Notes: generated by a model not told the origin, from the letters alone. A stretch of DNA of 64,000 nt from Phaeobacter cretensis (GCF_047372505.1 NZ_JBKBEU010000004.1:4226-68225), one strand, 5' to 3'. Shown: positions 41,144 through 50,570, counted from the stretch's first letter. Translations and numbers: made by a program.

Positions 41144-42265
41144 ATGGCAAAACGCAAACGGCTTTCACCGGCACAGCCCACCTATCTCAGCACCGCGCCT
41201 GAGAGTAAATCCGCCCTTGGCGGCCCCGGTACGCTGTCAGCGCCGCCCATTGCACAGGTCGCCTCTGAGGCCGCCTCAGAGGGCGCGTTGCAGGAGCTGA
41301 CAGCGGTCTTGGAGACCGCCCGTGCCAAGGGTCTGATGATCGAAGAGATCCCGCTGAGCGCCATCGATGAGACCCATCTGGTGCGCGACCGGCTGGAGCA
41401 GGACGAGGAAGAGATGGGTGCGTTGGTGGGCTCGCTGCGCAGCCGTGGCCAGCAGACCCCGATCGAAGTGGTGCAGCTGGGAGCAGAGGCCGCAGGTGGT
41501 AAGACTCACGGGCTGATCTCAGGGTGGCGCCGCCTGACCGCGATGCGGCGGCTGTTTGCCGAGACCAACGATCCGGCTTTTGCCACCGTGAAGGCGCTGG
41601 TGATCCATCCTGATGGGGCGGAGGGCGCCTATGTGGCGATGGTCGAGGAAAACGAGATCCGGGTGAATCTTTCGCATTACGAACGGGCCCGCATTGCCGT
41701 GCGTGCGCTGCGCGAAGGGGTCTACAGCAGCCAGAAATATGCGCTGCAATCGCTGTTTGCCAACGCAACCCGTGCCAAACGCTCCAAGATCGGCAGCTTC
41801 GTCACTTTGGTTGAGGCACTGGACGAAGATCTGCTGTTCCCCACTGCCATCCGCGAAAAGCTGGGTCTGGGTCTGGTGCGCGCCTTTGCGCAGGATCCGG
41901 GCTTTGCGACAGAGGTGGTCACTGCCCTGCGCGCGACACCCCGTTCCGGTCCCGAGGAGGAGCAGGCGTTGCTGAGCCAGCTTCTGGCCGTGCATGACGG
42001 GGCGGTAGAGCAAGCCTCGGTCCCTGATGAGGCCGGTACCCCTGCCCCGACACCGCAGACCTCAACACCAGATCCCGCCCCCGCCCCGCGCGTGCGCAGC
42101 CTTGATCCCGCGGATAGCATCGGTGCGGATGAGCGGGTCAGCCTACAGGCCGCCGCGGGCGTGCGGCTGGGGTTCACCCCCGGTCAGCAACGGATTGAAC
42201 TCACGGGGACAGCGGTTGACAGCACTCTGATGGAAGATTTGAAAGCCTGGTTGCGCAGCCGCTGA
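41144..42265 (+). CDS. parB: plasmid partition protein ParB
   Basis: The 373-residue protein has the ParB N-terminal nuclease-like domain (IPLSAIDETHLVRDRLEQDEEEMGALVGSLRSRGQQTPIEV) and the ...ISGWRRLTAMRRL motif. A central helix-turn-helix region follows (SHYERARIAVRALREGVYSS...SKIGSFVTLVEAL), then a Pro/Ala-rich linker and a C-terminal dimerisation-like segment. It should bind parS-type palindromes, for which the copies at 37990 and 43818 are candidates. AGGACAGG precedes the ATG. Confidence 0.94.
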   Translation: MAKRKRLSPAQPTYLSTAPESKSALGGPGTLSAPPIAQVASEAASEGALQELTAVLETARAKGLMIEEIPLSAIDETHLVRDRLEQDEEEMGALVGSLRSRGQQTPIEVVQLGAEAAGGKTHGLISGWRRLTAMRRLFAETNDPAFATVKALVIHPDGAEGAYVAMVEENEIRVNLSHYERARIAVRALREGVYSSQKYALQSLFANATRAKRSKIGSFVTLVEALDEDLLFPTAIREKLGLGLVRAFAQDPGFATEVVTALRATPRSGPEEEQALLSQLLAVHDGAVEQASVPDEAGTPAPTPQTSTPDPAPAPRVRSLDPADSIGADERVSLQAAAGVRLGFTPGQQRIELTGTAVDSTLMEDLKAWLRSR

Positions 42266-42283
42266 ACAGATTTCGGAAACTAC

Positions 42284-42322
42284 AAAAAAGACCCTGATAT
42301 CATCGTATCAGGGTCTTTTGCA
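42284..42322. terminator. strong bidirectional terminator between parB and ugd
   Basis: AAAAAAGACCCTGATA pairs with TATCAGGGTCTTTT around TCATCG. Runs of A and T on both sides suit termination of the convergent parB and ugd transcripts. Confidence 0.92.
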
Positions 42323-42360
42323 TTTCTGCAGATGGCTCATTACCAGAGTCTGATATGCGC

Positions 42361-43665
42361 TTAGCGCCCAACCGCGATATAGGTTTCAAACCCGGCCCGC
42401 TTGGCGGTTTTGGCGGTGTAGATATTGCGCAGATCCACCATGCGTGGCTGCGCCATCTTGCGCGCGAGTGCTTTCAGGTCCAATGCGCGGAATTCATTCC
42501 ACTCAGTCAGCAGCACCACCAGATCGGCATTGCGCGCGGCCTTATAGGGATCTTCCTCCCATTTGACGCCGGGCAAAAGATCGCGCCCTTCCGCCTCGCC
42601 CTGCGGGTCCACCACCCGCACCTTGGCGCCGCCGCCAATCAGGGCCGGCACGATGGTGAGGCTGGGGGCTTCGCGCATATCATCGGTATTGGGTTTGAAA
42701 GTGACGCCCAGCACCGCGATGGTCTTGCCGTTGAAGCTGCCCTCGCAGGCGTCGCGCAGCTTCTCCAGCATCCGCGCCTTTACTTCTTGGTTCACCCGCA
42801 TCACGGTTTCGGTGATTTGCATCGGATAGGCGTGGTCCTGGCCGATCCGGGCCAGCGCTGCGGTGTCTTTTGGAAAACACGACCCGCCATAGCCGGGCCC
42901 TGCGTGCAGGAATTTATTGCCGATGCGCCCGTCCAGACCGATGCCACGTGCGACCTCTTTCACGTCTGACCCCACCCGTTCACAGAGACCCGCGATTTCA
43001 TTCATGAAGGTGATCTTGGTCGCCAAAAATGCATTGGCGGCGTATTTGATCATCTCGGCACTTTCCAGATCGGTGGTCAGGATCGGGAAGTCGCGTAAAT
43101 ATAAGGGGCGATAGATCTCTGCCATGACCTCGGCGGCGCGATCATTCTGCACGCCGACGACAACCCGATCTGGGCGCATGAAATCATCAATCGCCGCCCC
43201 TTCGCGGAGGAACTCCGGGTTGGAGGCCACATCAAATTCGGCCTTTGGATTGGATTTGGCGATGACTTGTTTTACCTGCCGGTTGGTGCCCACGGGTACG
43301 GTGGATTTGGTGACCACCACGGTATAGCCCTGAAGCGCTGCGGCGATCTCCTCGCTGGCGGACATCACATAGGTGAGATCGGCATGGCCATCGCCGCGGC
43401 GCGTCGGTGTGCCTACGGCGATGAACACCGCTTCGGCCTCTGCCACGGCCGTGGCCAGATCATCGCTGAAGGACAGGCGGCCAGCGGTGACATTGCGCGC
43501 CATCAGATCTTCCAGCCCCGGTTCATAGATCGGCACTTCGCCAGCCTGAAGCCGGGCGATTTTGGCGGCGTCTTTGTCGACGCAGATCACGTCATGGCCA
43601 AAATCGGAAAAACAGACGCCAGAGACCAGTCCGACATATCCGGTGCCAATCATTGCAATGCGCAT
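42361..43665 (-). CDS. ugd: UDP-glucose 6-dehydrogenase
   Basis: The enzyme oxidises UDP-glucose to UDP-glucuronate with NAD+. The 434 residues contain MIGTGYVGLV (NAD site), TKSTVPVGT (120-127), SNPEFLREG (148-156), KYAANAFLATKITFMNE (207-223) and catalytic Cys263 in GPGYGGSCFPKD. UDP-glucuronate then feeds the 4-epimerase encoded next on the same strand. It is ~250 bp downstream of that gene, with the second composite palindrome between them. Confidence 0.97.
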   Translation of the reverse strand: MRIAMIGTGYVGLVSGVCFSDFGHDVICVDKDAAKIARLQAGEVPIYEPGLEDLMARNVTAGRLSFSDDLATAVAEAEAVFIAVGTPTRRGDGHADLTYVMSASEEIAAALQGYTVVVTKSTVPVGTNRQVKQVIAKSNPKAEFDVASNPEFLREGAAIDDFMRPDRVVVGVQNDRAAEVMAEIYRPLYLRDFPILTTDLESAEMIKYAANAFLATKITFMNEIAGLCERVGSDVKEVARGIGLDGRIGNKFLHAGPGYGGSCFPKDTAALARIGQDHAYPMQITETVMRVNQEVKARMLEKLRDACEGSFNGKTIAVLGVTFKPNTDDMREAPSLTIVPALIGGGAKVRVVDPQGEAEGRDLLPGVKWEEDPYKAARNADLVVLLTEWNEFRALDLKALARKMAQPRMVDLRNIYTAKTAKRAGFETYIAVGR

Positions 43666-43817
43666 GGGGTGTCCTTTGCTGCGGCCTGTGCCCCCGCTTG
43701 CGAGGGGCTTCGGGCATCAGACATATACGGGCGCGTTGAGAGCGGGAACCGGAATTTTAGCCGGATGTCTGCCTAGTGATGGACCAATAACCGGAGCGTG
43801 GCGGGATTTGAAATATA

Positions 43818-43856
43818 GGTCCGGTTCGGACCAAATGTTTCGCGTGCGAAACATTT
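43818..43856. repeat. composite palindrome, copy 2 (candidate parS/centromere)
   Basis: GGTCCG-GTT-CGGACC (43818-43832) is followed by the 24-bp palindrome AAATGTTTCGC-GT-GCGAAACATTT (43833-43856). In this copy the palindrome extends outward to GACC...GGTC (30 bp). The core is the exact reverse complement of the core at 38005. A TGACCTA motif follows ~14 bases later in both copies. Confidence 0.7.
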
Positions 43857-43912
43857 GGTCAATTATGCTGACCTAGTTGCGTCTGGACTGCGACCCGGGC
43901 CCTGGGCTCAAA

Positions 43913-44914
43913 TCAGCTGGCATAATAGTCCTGATACCAGGCCACAAACCGCGCCACGCCCTCGTCGACACTGACCTTTGCCTGATATCCGGTGAGTTGG
44001 GTCAGCAATGCGGTATCGGCCCAGGTGGCGGGCACATCGCCGGCCTGCATCCCCATCAGGTTTTTCTCTGCCGTTATCCCCAGCGCAGTCTCCAGTGCGG
44101 CGATATAGTCCATCAGCGGTGTGGGTTTGCTGGCACCAATATTGACCACCCGGAACGGAGCTACAGGGCTGAGATTGTCTTGTTCTGAAACGGGTGACTC
44201 TCCCGGTACAGCGTCAATCAACCCGGTGATGCCTGTGACCAGATCGTCGATATAGGTGAAATCCCTGCTCATTTTGCCGTGGTTGTAGACATCAATCGGC
44301 TGGCCTGCGCGCATCGCTTTGGTGAATTTGAACAGGGCCATATCGGGCCGGCCCCAGGGGCCATAGACGGTGAAGAAGCGAAACATGGTGGTGGGCAGCC
44401 CATAGAGATGGGCATAGGAATGCGCCATCGTCTCGCCCGCTTTTTTGGTGGCGGCATAAAAGCTCATCTGGTGGTCGGCCTGTTGCCGCTCATCAAAAGG
44501 CATCTGAGTATTGGCGCCATAGGCCGAGGAGGTGGAGGCGATCAGCATATGCCCGGGCGGATGGGCGCGGGCGGCTTCCAGCAGTTCAAACGTGCCAATC
44601 AGATTGGCCTCCAGATAGTCACGTGGTGCATCGATGGAATGGCGCACCCCGGCTTGGGCTGCCAGATGGATCACCGCATCGGGCCTATGTTCGGCAAACA
44701 ACCCCATCAGGCGGCCGGGGTCTTCCAGCTTGCCAATGACCGGCGTGAACCCTGCCTGCTTCGCCAACATTGCATGGCGGCGTTTTTTCAGGTGGACGTC
44801 GTAATAGGGCGAGAGGCAATCAAGCCCGACAACCTGCCAGCCCGTGGCCAGCAGCCGGTCGGCAAGGTGATAGCCGATAAAGCCGGCGGATCCAGTGATA
44901 AGAGCGGTTTTCAT
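43913..44914 (-). CDS. UDP-glucuronate 4-epimerase-like NAD-dependent epimerase
   Basis: The 333-residue protein begins MKTALITGSAGFIGYHLADRLL. It has AAQAGVRHSIDAPRDYLEANLIGTFELLEAAR and FYAATKKAGE (catalytic Tyr/Lys), then TVYGPWGRPDMALFKFTKAM, all typical of UDP-GlcA to UDP-GalA epimerases. With ugd on the same strand, UDP-galacturonate is the likely product. The ATG at 44914 follows AAGGGGG; the frame extends to 45190 over the divergent glycosyltransferase start and is not used. Confidence 0.93.
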   Translation of the reverse strand: MKTALITGSAGFIGYHLADRLLATGWQVVGLDCLSPYYDVHLKKRRHAMLAKQAGFTPVIGKLEDPGRLMGLFAEHRPDAVIHLAAQAGVRHSIDAPRDYLEANLIGTFELLEAARAHPPGHMLIASTSSAYGANTQMPFDERQQADHQMSFYAATKKAGETMAHSYAHLYGLPTTMFRFFTVYGPWGRPDMALFKFTKAMRAGQPIDVYNHGKMSRDFTYIDDLVTGITGLIDAVPGESPVSEQDNLSPVAPFRVVNIGASKPTPLMDYIAALETALGITAEKNLMGMQAGDVPATWADTALLTQLTGYQAKVSVDEGVARFVAWYQDYYAS

Positions 44915-45047
44915 CCCCCTTAGGTGGCGGCTTGGACGCGGGGTGTCAAATGCTTCCTGTGAGGAGCGTGCGCTTTGGATCTCAGCCTTTGATCTCGGTT
45001 CTGGATCAGCGGCAAACCATCCTGTGAATTGACACAACGGCCTATTT

Positions 45048-46139
45048 ATGAGCTTTGGCCTCCTGAAACAAAACCCCCACTCGCCGCCCGCAGGAGCCGC
45101 AGTCATCGTGAATGAAACCCTGATCCCCGAGCCTGCGCTGCAGACACATACGCCGGTCGGCGCTGGACGACTGGTGGCGGTGGTGGTCACTTACAATCGG
45201 CTCGAGAAGCTGAAAGTGACGCTGGACCGGCTGCTGGAGAGCCCGGCGCATGACCTTGCTGCGCTGGTGGTGGTGGACAATGCGTCCACGGATGGCACTG
45301 GCGATTGGCTAACCGCCTGGGCGGTGGATCACCCGCGTGCGGATGTGGTGCGCAGTGCCACCAATCAGGGCGGTGCCGGGGGCTTTGCCATGGGGATGAA
45401 GCATGCGATGTCGGCGCATGACCCTGACTGGCTGGTCGTGATGGATGATGACGGCCGCCCGGAACCCGGTGGTTTGGCGTCGTTTCACGAGTTGCACCGG
45501 AGCGGCGCGCTGACGGGTTGGGACGCGGTGGCGGCTGCGGTTTATTTCCCGGGCGGCGAAATCTGCGAGATGAACCGCCCCTCGCGTAATCCGTTCTGGA
45601 GCCTGTCGCATTTCCTGGCCACCGCGCGCAAGGGACGGGATGGGTTTCATCTGCCACGCAGTGCCTATGACGGGGGATTGAGTGCGATTGATGTCACGTC
45701 CTTTGTCGGTTTTTTTGTTTCAGCGCAGGCGGTGCGGCGGGCGGGCTACCCGGATCCGGAGCTGTTCATCTACGGGGATGACGCGCTTTATACGCTTGGT
45801 CTCAGTGCATCGGGCGGACGTATTTGCTTTGCCGCCAATGTGCGGTTCGAACATGATTTCTCGACTTTTACCGGGGGTGACAGCGGTCAGCGGTTCCGGC
45901 CGTTGTGGAAGGTCTATTACCATCACCGCAATCTCTTGCTGCTTTATCGGCAGGCGGCGGGTTGGCTGTTCTGGCCGGTGCTATTGCTGATCCTGCCCAA
46001 ATGGATCCTGAAGGTGCGCCACCACCCGGGCGTACGCCGCGCCTATCTGCGGCTGACCTTCATGGCGGTGCGCGACGGGCTGCTGCGTCGGCTGGGGCGC
46101 AGCCACAGGTCGGTGCTGGAGGCCGCGGCGGAGGAGTAA
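45048..46139 (+). CDS. family 2 glycosyltransferase (galactofuranosyltransferase-like)
   Basis: The 363-residue protein has VAVVVTYNRLEKLKVTLDRLL (~45-65), VVDNASTDGTGDWL, NQGGAGGFAMGMKHA and WLVVMDDDGRPEP with a DDD metal-binding motif. This combination is seen in GlfT-type galactofuranosyltransferases, and glf lies 3 kb downstream. The C terminus has a basic, hydrophobic stretch suggesting membrane association. The first ~40 residues are not conserved-looking, so the start could be later (a GTG at 45108). Confidence 0.88.
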   Translation: MSFGLLKQNPHSPPAGAAVIVNETLIPEPALQTHTPVGAGRLVAVVVTYNRLEKLKVTLDRLLESPAHDLAALVVVDNASTDGTGDWLTAWAVDHPRADVVRSATNQGGAGGFAMGMKHAMSAHDPDWLVVMDDDGRPEPGGLASFHELHRSGALTGWDAVAAAVYFPGGEICEMNRPSRNPFWSLSHFLATARKGRDGFHLPRSAYDGGLSAIDVTSFVGFFVSAQAVRRAGYPDPELFIYGDDALYTLGLSASGGRICFAANVRFEHDFSTFTGGDSGQRFRPLWKVYYHHRNLLLLYRQAAGWLFWPVLLLILPKWILKVRHHPGVRRAYLRLTFMAVRDGLLRRLGRSHRSVLEAAAEE

Positions 46140-46180
46140 CACCTCCGTGTTGTCTGGTGCGCCCAGGCAGGCCCGTCCCG

Positions 46181-47101
46181 TCAGCGATTCAGGATCACCC
46201 GGTGATAGCGCCGCATCAGGACCAGCCCCAGGGCGGTCAGCGACATGCCGATCAGCAGCACATAGGAATGGCTGACGTAATCGGCATTATAGGTGGGGTA
46301 GAAGCCGGTGCGCATCAGTCCGGTGATATGCAAAAGCGGATTATACCACAGGATGTCCTGCGCCACGGGTGGCAGATCCTCGTAGATATAGATCACGCCA
46401 GACGCCAGAAACAGCGGTCGGGTGATGATCGACCAGGCCACGTCCCATAAGGGAAATAACCCCATCAACACCGCATTCATGCACCCCATCCCGAGACCCA
46501 GCACCATGGCCAGGGCAATCGCTTCGGTCAGAGGCGGCAGATCAATGGCGGTGCGGCTGTCGATCACCGCAAGAATACCGGTCATCAGCAATGTGGTTAT
46601 GACAATGCCGGTGAGACTGTTCAGCACAAACCGTGCAAGGATGGCATCCAGCCAGGTGACAGCAGGATAACGCAGCAGGGGGCGGGAGTAGGCTAAGGCC
46701 CGTGCAATGGTGCCAGACAGAGTCTGATACAGGTTAAATGGTAAAAATCCGGAGGCATAGAACAACAGAAAACTGGTGCCCAGAGATGGGGTGCGGATCA
46801 CCAGAGAGAACCCCAGAGACAGAAACAGGATCGCGGCCAGTGGTTCCAGAATACCCCAGAGATAGCCGCCGGGGGTGCGCCCGTACCGGGTCGACATCTC
46901 GCGCAGGACCAGCGCGGCCACGGTGCGCAGCGTTGCCATGCTGCGACGATTGCGGGCATGGGGATTGGCGGCGGGGCTGCTGGGGGTCTGAGCTGCCGGA
47001 GGCGCACCGGCTGGTGTCTGGGGGGCAGCTGCCTCCTGCGCTTTGGGCGGGTTTACAGGACGGGGCTGAGCCTGGGGCGCAGAAGAAGAAAGGCTGGCCA
47101 T
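46181..47101 (-). CDS. kpsM: ABC-2 polysaccharide export permease (KpsM/Wzm-like)
   Basis: After a Pro/Ala-rich cytoplasmic stretch (~1-60), the protein has six hydrophobic helices and the capsule-permease text MATLRTVAALVLREMSTRYGRTPGGYLWGILEPL, LLRYPAVTWLDAILARF, and PLWDVAWSIITRPLFLASGVIYIYEDLP. It forms the membrane channel that exports a finished glycan, powered by the KpsT-like ATPase encoded at 48602 on the other strand. The ATG at 47101 follows GGGGTG; an ATG at 47122 would add seven residues. Confidence 0.92.
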   Translation of the reverse strand: MASLSSSAPQAQPRPVNPPKAQEAAAPQTPAGAPPAAQTPSSPAANPHARNRRSMATLRTVAALVLREMSTRYGRTPGGYLWGILEPLAAILFLSLGFSLVIRTPSLGTSFLLFYASGFLPFNLYQTLSGTIARALAYSRPLLRYPAVTWLDAILARFVLNSLTGIVITTLLMTGILAVIDSRTAIDLPPLTEAIALAMVLGLGMGCMNAVLMGLFPLWDVAWSIITRPLFLASGVIYIYEDLPPVAQDILWYNPLLHITGLMRTGFYPTYNADYVSHSYVLLIGMSLTALGLVLMRRYHRVILNR

Positions 47102-47217
47102 GAACACCCCATGAATACCCATTGTGAAACGTGGATCGCGAACGGTATTATGAGAGAAACAAAAGACAATGACAAACGGCTTGGGGCAGGGTGCTTTTGG
47201 GCCAGGACAGGTTGATC

Positions 47218-48585
47218 ATGACACAGACGCCCCCGGCAGCCCTGACCGGACGCCCCGCCGCAGACGACGCGGTCTCAGATGAGACCGCTGTTGCAAATGT
47301 GGCGCCAGACCCGGCCGAGACACCTGCGGCTCCCCGTGTTCCGGATCCGGTCAAACAGCTGAAACGTGTGCGCCGCAAGGCGCGCAAGGCTGAGGCTGCC
47401 GTTGCCGTATTGGAGGCGCGCATAGCCGAGGCCGAACAGCGCCCGACCTATCCGCTGGCGCGGCCTGCCAGTATGAAGAAACGCCATTGGGGGCTGGTGA
47501 TCAGCTTTGTCGCATTGGTGTTGGCGCCGTTGGTGGCGGTGATGATCTATCTTTGGACCATTGCCGAAGATCAGTATTCTTCGACCGCAGGCTTTACAGT
47601 GCGCAGCCAGGAAAGCAGCGGTGCCAATGATCTCTTGGGGGGGCTGGCGCAATTTGCAGGCAACAGCACCGCCTCGGACAGTGATATCCTGTATGAATTC
47701 ATCCAGAGCCAGGAAATGGTGGCCGCGGTTGACGCCACCGCGGACCTGCAAAGCCACTACAGTGCGGTTTGGCCGCGTGACTGGGCTTTCGGGCTTTGGC
47801 CAGATGCAACGATCGAGGACCTGACTTGGTATTGGCAGCGCATCGTCGGCATCTCTTATGATAGTGGGTCGGGGCTGATTGAGGTGCAGGCGCTGGCCTT
47901 TGATGCAGAGACCGCGCAAGCGATCACCCAGGCCATTGTCAGCGAGAGCCAGACCCGGATCAATGCGTTGAATGAGCAGGCCCGCGCTGATGCGATGCGT
48001 TATGCCCGCGCCGATCTGGATGACGGGCTGGACCGGCTGAAGGAGGCGCGAGAGGCGTTGACCAGTTTTCGCACCCGCACCCGGATTGTAGACCCCGAGG
48101 CCGATATACAGGGTCGCATGGGGGTGATGAACAACCTCCAGCAGCAGCTGGCTGAGGCTCTGATTGAATATGATCTTCTACGCGGCACGGTCGGCGCAGC
48201 TGACCCGCGGCTGACCAAGTCGCAGCAGCATATCGACGTGATCCGTGATCGCATCAATATTGAACGCCAGACCTTTACCTCTAACAATACGGACACCGGT
48301 GGCGTGGGGGAGGACTACCCCTCGTTGATTTCCGAATTCGAACGGCTGACGGTGGACCGCGAATATGCCGAGGAAAGCTATCGCGCTGCGCTGACGGCGC
48401 TGGAGGTGGCGCGTGATGATGCCGCCCGCCAGAGCCGCTATCTGGCGACCTACATCAATCCCACCCGCGCCAGTGAGCCGGAATACCCGCGCCGCTCGGT
48501 GCTGGCGGCTCTGGCCGGGCTGTTTCTGTTGCTGACCTGGTCAATCCTGGCGCTGATCTACTACTCGATCCGCGACCGCAGCTAA
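47218..48585 (+). CDS. kpsE: capsule export inner-membrane protein (KpsE/Wzz-like)
   Basis: The 455-residue protein has an acidic, Ala/Pro-rich N terminus and a coiled coil (~45-85). Two membrane helices flank a large periplasmic coiled-coil domain (HWGLVISFVALVLAPLVAVMIYLW near 90-115, and RRSVLAALAGLFLLLTWSILALIYYS at the C terminus), with EPEYPRRS just before the second, the PCP-family proline-rich signature. It links the KpsM/T transporter to the outer-membrane channel. A GTG/TTG-type start at 47191 is in frame, but the ATG at 47218 is better placed. Confidence 0.92.
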   Translation: MTQTPPAALTGRPAADDAVSDETAVANVAPDPAETPAAPRVPDPVKQLKRVRRKARKAEAAVAVLEARIAEAEQRPTYPLARPASMKKRHWGLVISFVALVLAPLVAVMIYLWTIAEDQYSSTAGFTVRSQESSGANDLLGGLAQFAGNSTASDSDILYEFIQSQEMVAAVDATADLQSHYSAVWPRDWAFGLWPDATIEDLTWYWQRIVGISYDSGSGLIEVQALAFDAETAQAITQAIVSESQTRINALNEQARADAMRYARADLDDGLDRLKEAREALTSFRTRTRIVDPEADIQGRMGVMNNLQQQLAEALIEYDLLRGTVGAADPRLTKSQQHIDVIRDRINIERQTFTSNNTDTGGVGEDYPSLISEFERLTVDREYAEESYRAALTALEVARDDAARQSRYLATYINPTRASEPEYPRRSVLAALAGLFLLLTWSILALIYYSIRDRS

Positions 48586-48601
48586 GGCAGGGGGCAGGGC
48601 T

Positions 48602-49258
48602 GTGATCCGGTTTGAAAATCTGACCAAGAGCTTCTGGCTTAAAGGGGAGCGGCGGGTTGTCATCGACAATCTGAACCTGACTTTGCCCACCGGACGCTCA
48701 CTGGCGCTTCTGGGGCGCAACGGGGCGGGGAAATCCACCCTGTTGCAGCTGGTGGCGGGCACCATGCGCCCCGACCATGGCGAGATTATCTCGGATGGGT
48801 CGATCTCCTGGCCGGTTGGACTGGCCGCCTCGTTCCACGGCGATCTGAGTGGTGCGGAAAATGTCCGATTCATTGCCCGGATCTATGGCGTCGATACCGA
48901 TGATCTGGTGGGGTTTGTCGAAGAATTTGCCGAATTGGGCAAATTCTACCATATGCCGATGCGCAGCTATTCTTCGGGCATGCGGGCGCGCCTGACCTTT
49001 GGGGCGTCGATGGGGATCAAGTTCGACACCTATCTGGTTGATGAGGTGACAGCGGTGGGCGATGCCGCCTTCAAACGCAAAAGTCGCGATATTTTCACTG
49101 ACCGTATGAAGCATTCCAGCGCTATTTTGGTCAATCACTCGATGGCTCAGCTGCGGCAGTTCTGTAATGCTGGGCTGGTCCTGGACAATGGCCGTCTGCG
49201 CTATTTCAGCGATCTGGACGCAGCCATTGAGGAGCACCATCGCCTGATGGCCGTCTGA
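48602..49258 (+). CDS. kpsT: ABC polysaccharide export ATPase (KpsT-like)
   Basis: The 218-residue ATPase has Walker A LLGRNGAGKSTLLQL (~36-50), the Wzt/KpsT-typical SWPVGLAASFHGDLSGAENVRFIARIYG, signature YSSGMRARLTFG (~122) and Walker B YLVDEVTAVGD. It lacks the C-terminal carbohydrate-binding domain of O-antigen Wzt proteins, so it is capsule-type in length. The start is GTG. It lies 16 bases after the KpsE-like gene. Confidence 0.94.
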   Translation: MIRFENLTKSFWLKGERRVVIDNLNLTLPTGRSLALLGRNGAGKSTLLQLVAGTMRPDHGEIISDGSISWPVGLAASFHGDLSGAENVRFIARIYGVDTDDLVGFVEEFAELGKFYHMPMRSYSSGMRARLTFGASMGIKFDTYLVDEVTAVGDAAFKRKSRDIFTDRMKHSSAILVNHSMAQLRQFCNAGLVLDNGRLRYFSDLDAAIEEHHRLMAV

Positions 49259-49406
49259 CCTTTGCTGATCCGCTGCGGGTGAAAATCTGTAATACATTGA
49301 AACTTATGGAAAATACAGGTCTCCGCCGGTGTTGAAACCGAATCTTGTATGCCTATGGATTGTTTGACAAAAAGGGCAGGGGACGCAAACAGCACGGGGT
49401 GCCGGG

Positions 49407-50570
49407 GTGAATATATTGATGGTGGGCGCAGGGCTTTCGGGCGCTGTGATCGGACGGCATCTGGCCGAGGCAGGTCACAAGATCACGGTCCTGGACAGCC
49501 GCGACCATATCGGTGGCAATTGCCACACCGAGCGCGATGCTGACACGGGCGTCATGGTGCATATTTACGGCCCGCATATCTTTCACACCGATGACGCCGA
49601 GGTCTGGGAATATGTGAACGGGTTCGAGAATTTCCTGCCCTATAAAAATCGGGTCAAAACCACCAGCCTGGACCCTCAAGGCCGACGTGGTGTATTTTCG
49701 CTGCCGGTGAATCTGCACACGATCAACCAGTTTTTTGGCAAGACCCTGCGCCCCGAAGAGGCACATGCGTTCATCACCGAAGAACAGGCCGATGCCAGCA
49801 TTGAGGATCCACAGACCTTTGAAGAGCAGGCGATGCGCTTTGTCGGGCGGGATCTTTATGAGGCGTTTTTCAAGGGCTACACGATCAAGCAATGGGGCGT
49901 GGAGCCTAGCGCGCTGCCGGCCTCGATCCTGAAGCGACTGCCGGTACGGTTCAACTACGACGACAATTACTTCTTTCACAAATATCAGGGCATGCCGGAA
50001 AACGGGTATACTTCGATGATCGAGAAAATCCTCGACCATTCGGGTATAACGGTCAAGTTAGAGACTGTTTTTGATCAGTCTCAGGCGGCGGACTATGACC
50101 ATGTGTTCTACTCTGGTCCTCTGGATGGCTATTTTGATTATCAGCTGGGGCGGCTGGGATATCGCACGCTCGATTTTGAGCGGTTCACCCATCAGGGCGA
50201 TTATCAGGGCTGTGCGGTGATGAACTATGGTGAGGAGGCTGTGCCGTACACCCGCATCACGGAGCATAAGCATTTCGCCCCCTGGGAAAGCCACGAGGGA
50301 TCGGTTTGCTACCGCGAGTTTTCCCGCGCGGCCACCCCCGACGACATCCCCTATTATCCAATTCGCCAGGTTGAAGAAAAAGCGCTGCTGGGGGAATATG
50401 TGACGCTGGCTGAACAGGCCGAGGGTGTCACCTTTGTGGGTCGTCTGGGCACGTATCGCTATCTGGATATGGATGTGACCATCCGCGAAGCGTTGGATAC
50501 GGCACGCGGGTTCCTTAAGGCCGCAGAGGCAAAAACGCCGGCACCGGCGTTTTTTGTAGCACCGCTCTGA
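49407..50570 (+). CDS. glf: UDP-galactopyranose mutase
   Basis: Glf is an FAD enzyme that converts UDP-galactopyranose to UDP-galactofuranose. The 387-residue protein (GTG start) shows the FAD loop VGAGLSGAVIGRHLAEAG, DSRDHIGGNCH, YGPHIFHT, FFKGYTIKQWG, RLPVRFNYDDNYF and YPIRQ...KALLGEY near the end. It supplies Galf donor for the two neighbouring GT2 enzymes. An AT-rich 18-mer at 50058-50075 encodes LETVFD and is identical to one in rmlD; immediately there GAGACTG and CAGTCTC form a hairpin. Confidence 0.97.
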   Translation: MNILMVGAGLSGAVIGRHLAEAGHKITVLDSRDHIGGNCHTERDADTGVMVHIYGPHIFHTDDAEVWEYVNGFENFLPYKNRVKTTSLDPQGRRGVFSLPVNLHTINQFFGKTLRPEEAHAFITEEQADASIEDPQTFEEQAMRFVGRDLYEAFFKGYTIKQWGVEPSALPASILKRLPVRFNYDDNYFFHKYQGMPENGYTSMIEKILDHSGITVKLETVFDQSQAADYDHVFYSGPLDGYFDYQLGRLGYRTLDFERFTHQGDYQGCAVMNYGEEAVPYTRITEHKHFAPWESHEGSVCYREFSRAATPDDIPYYPIRQVEEKALLGEYVTLAEQAEGVTFVGRLGTYRYLDMDVTIREALDTARGFLKAAEAKTPAPAFFVAPL

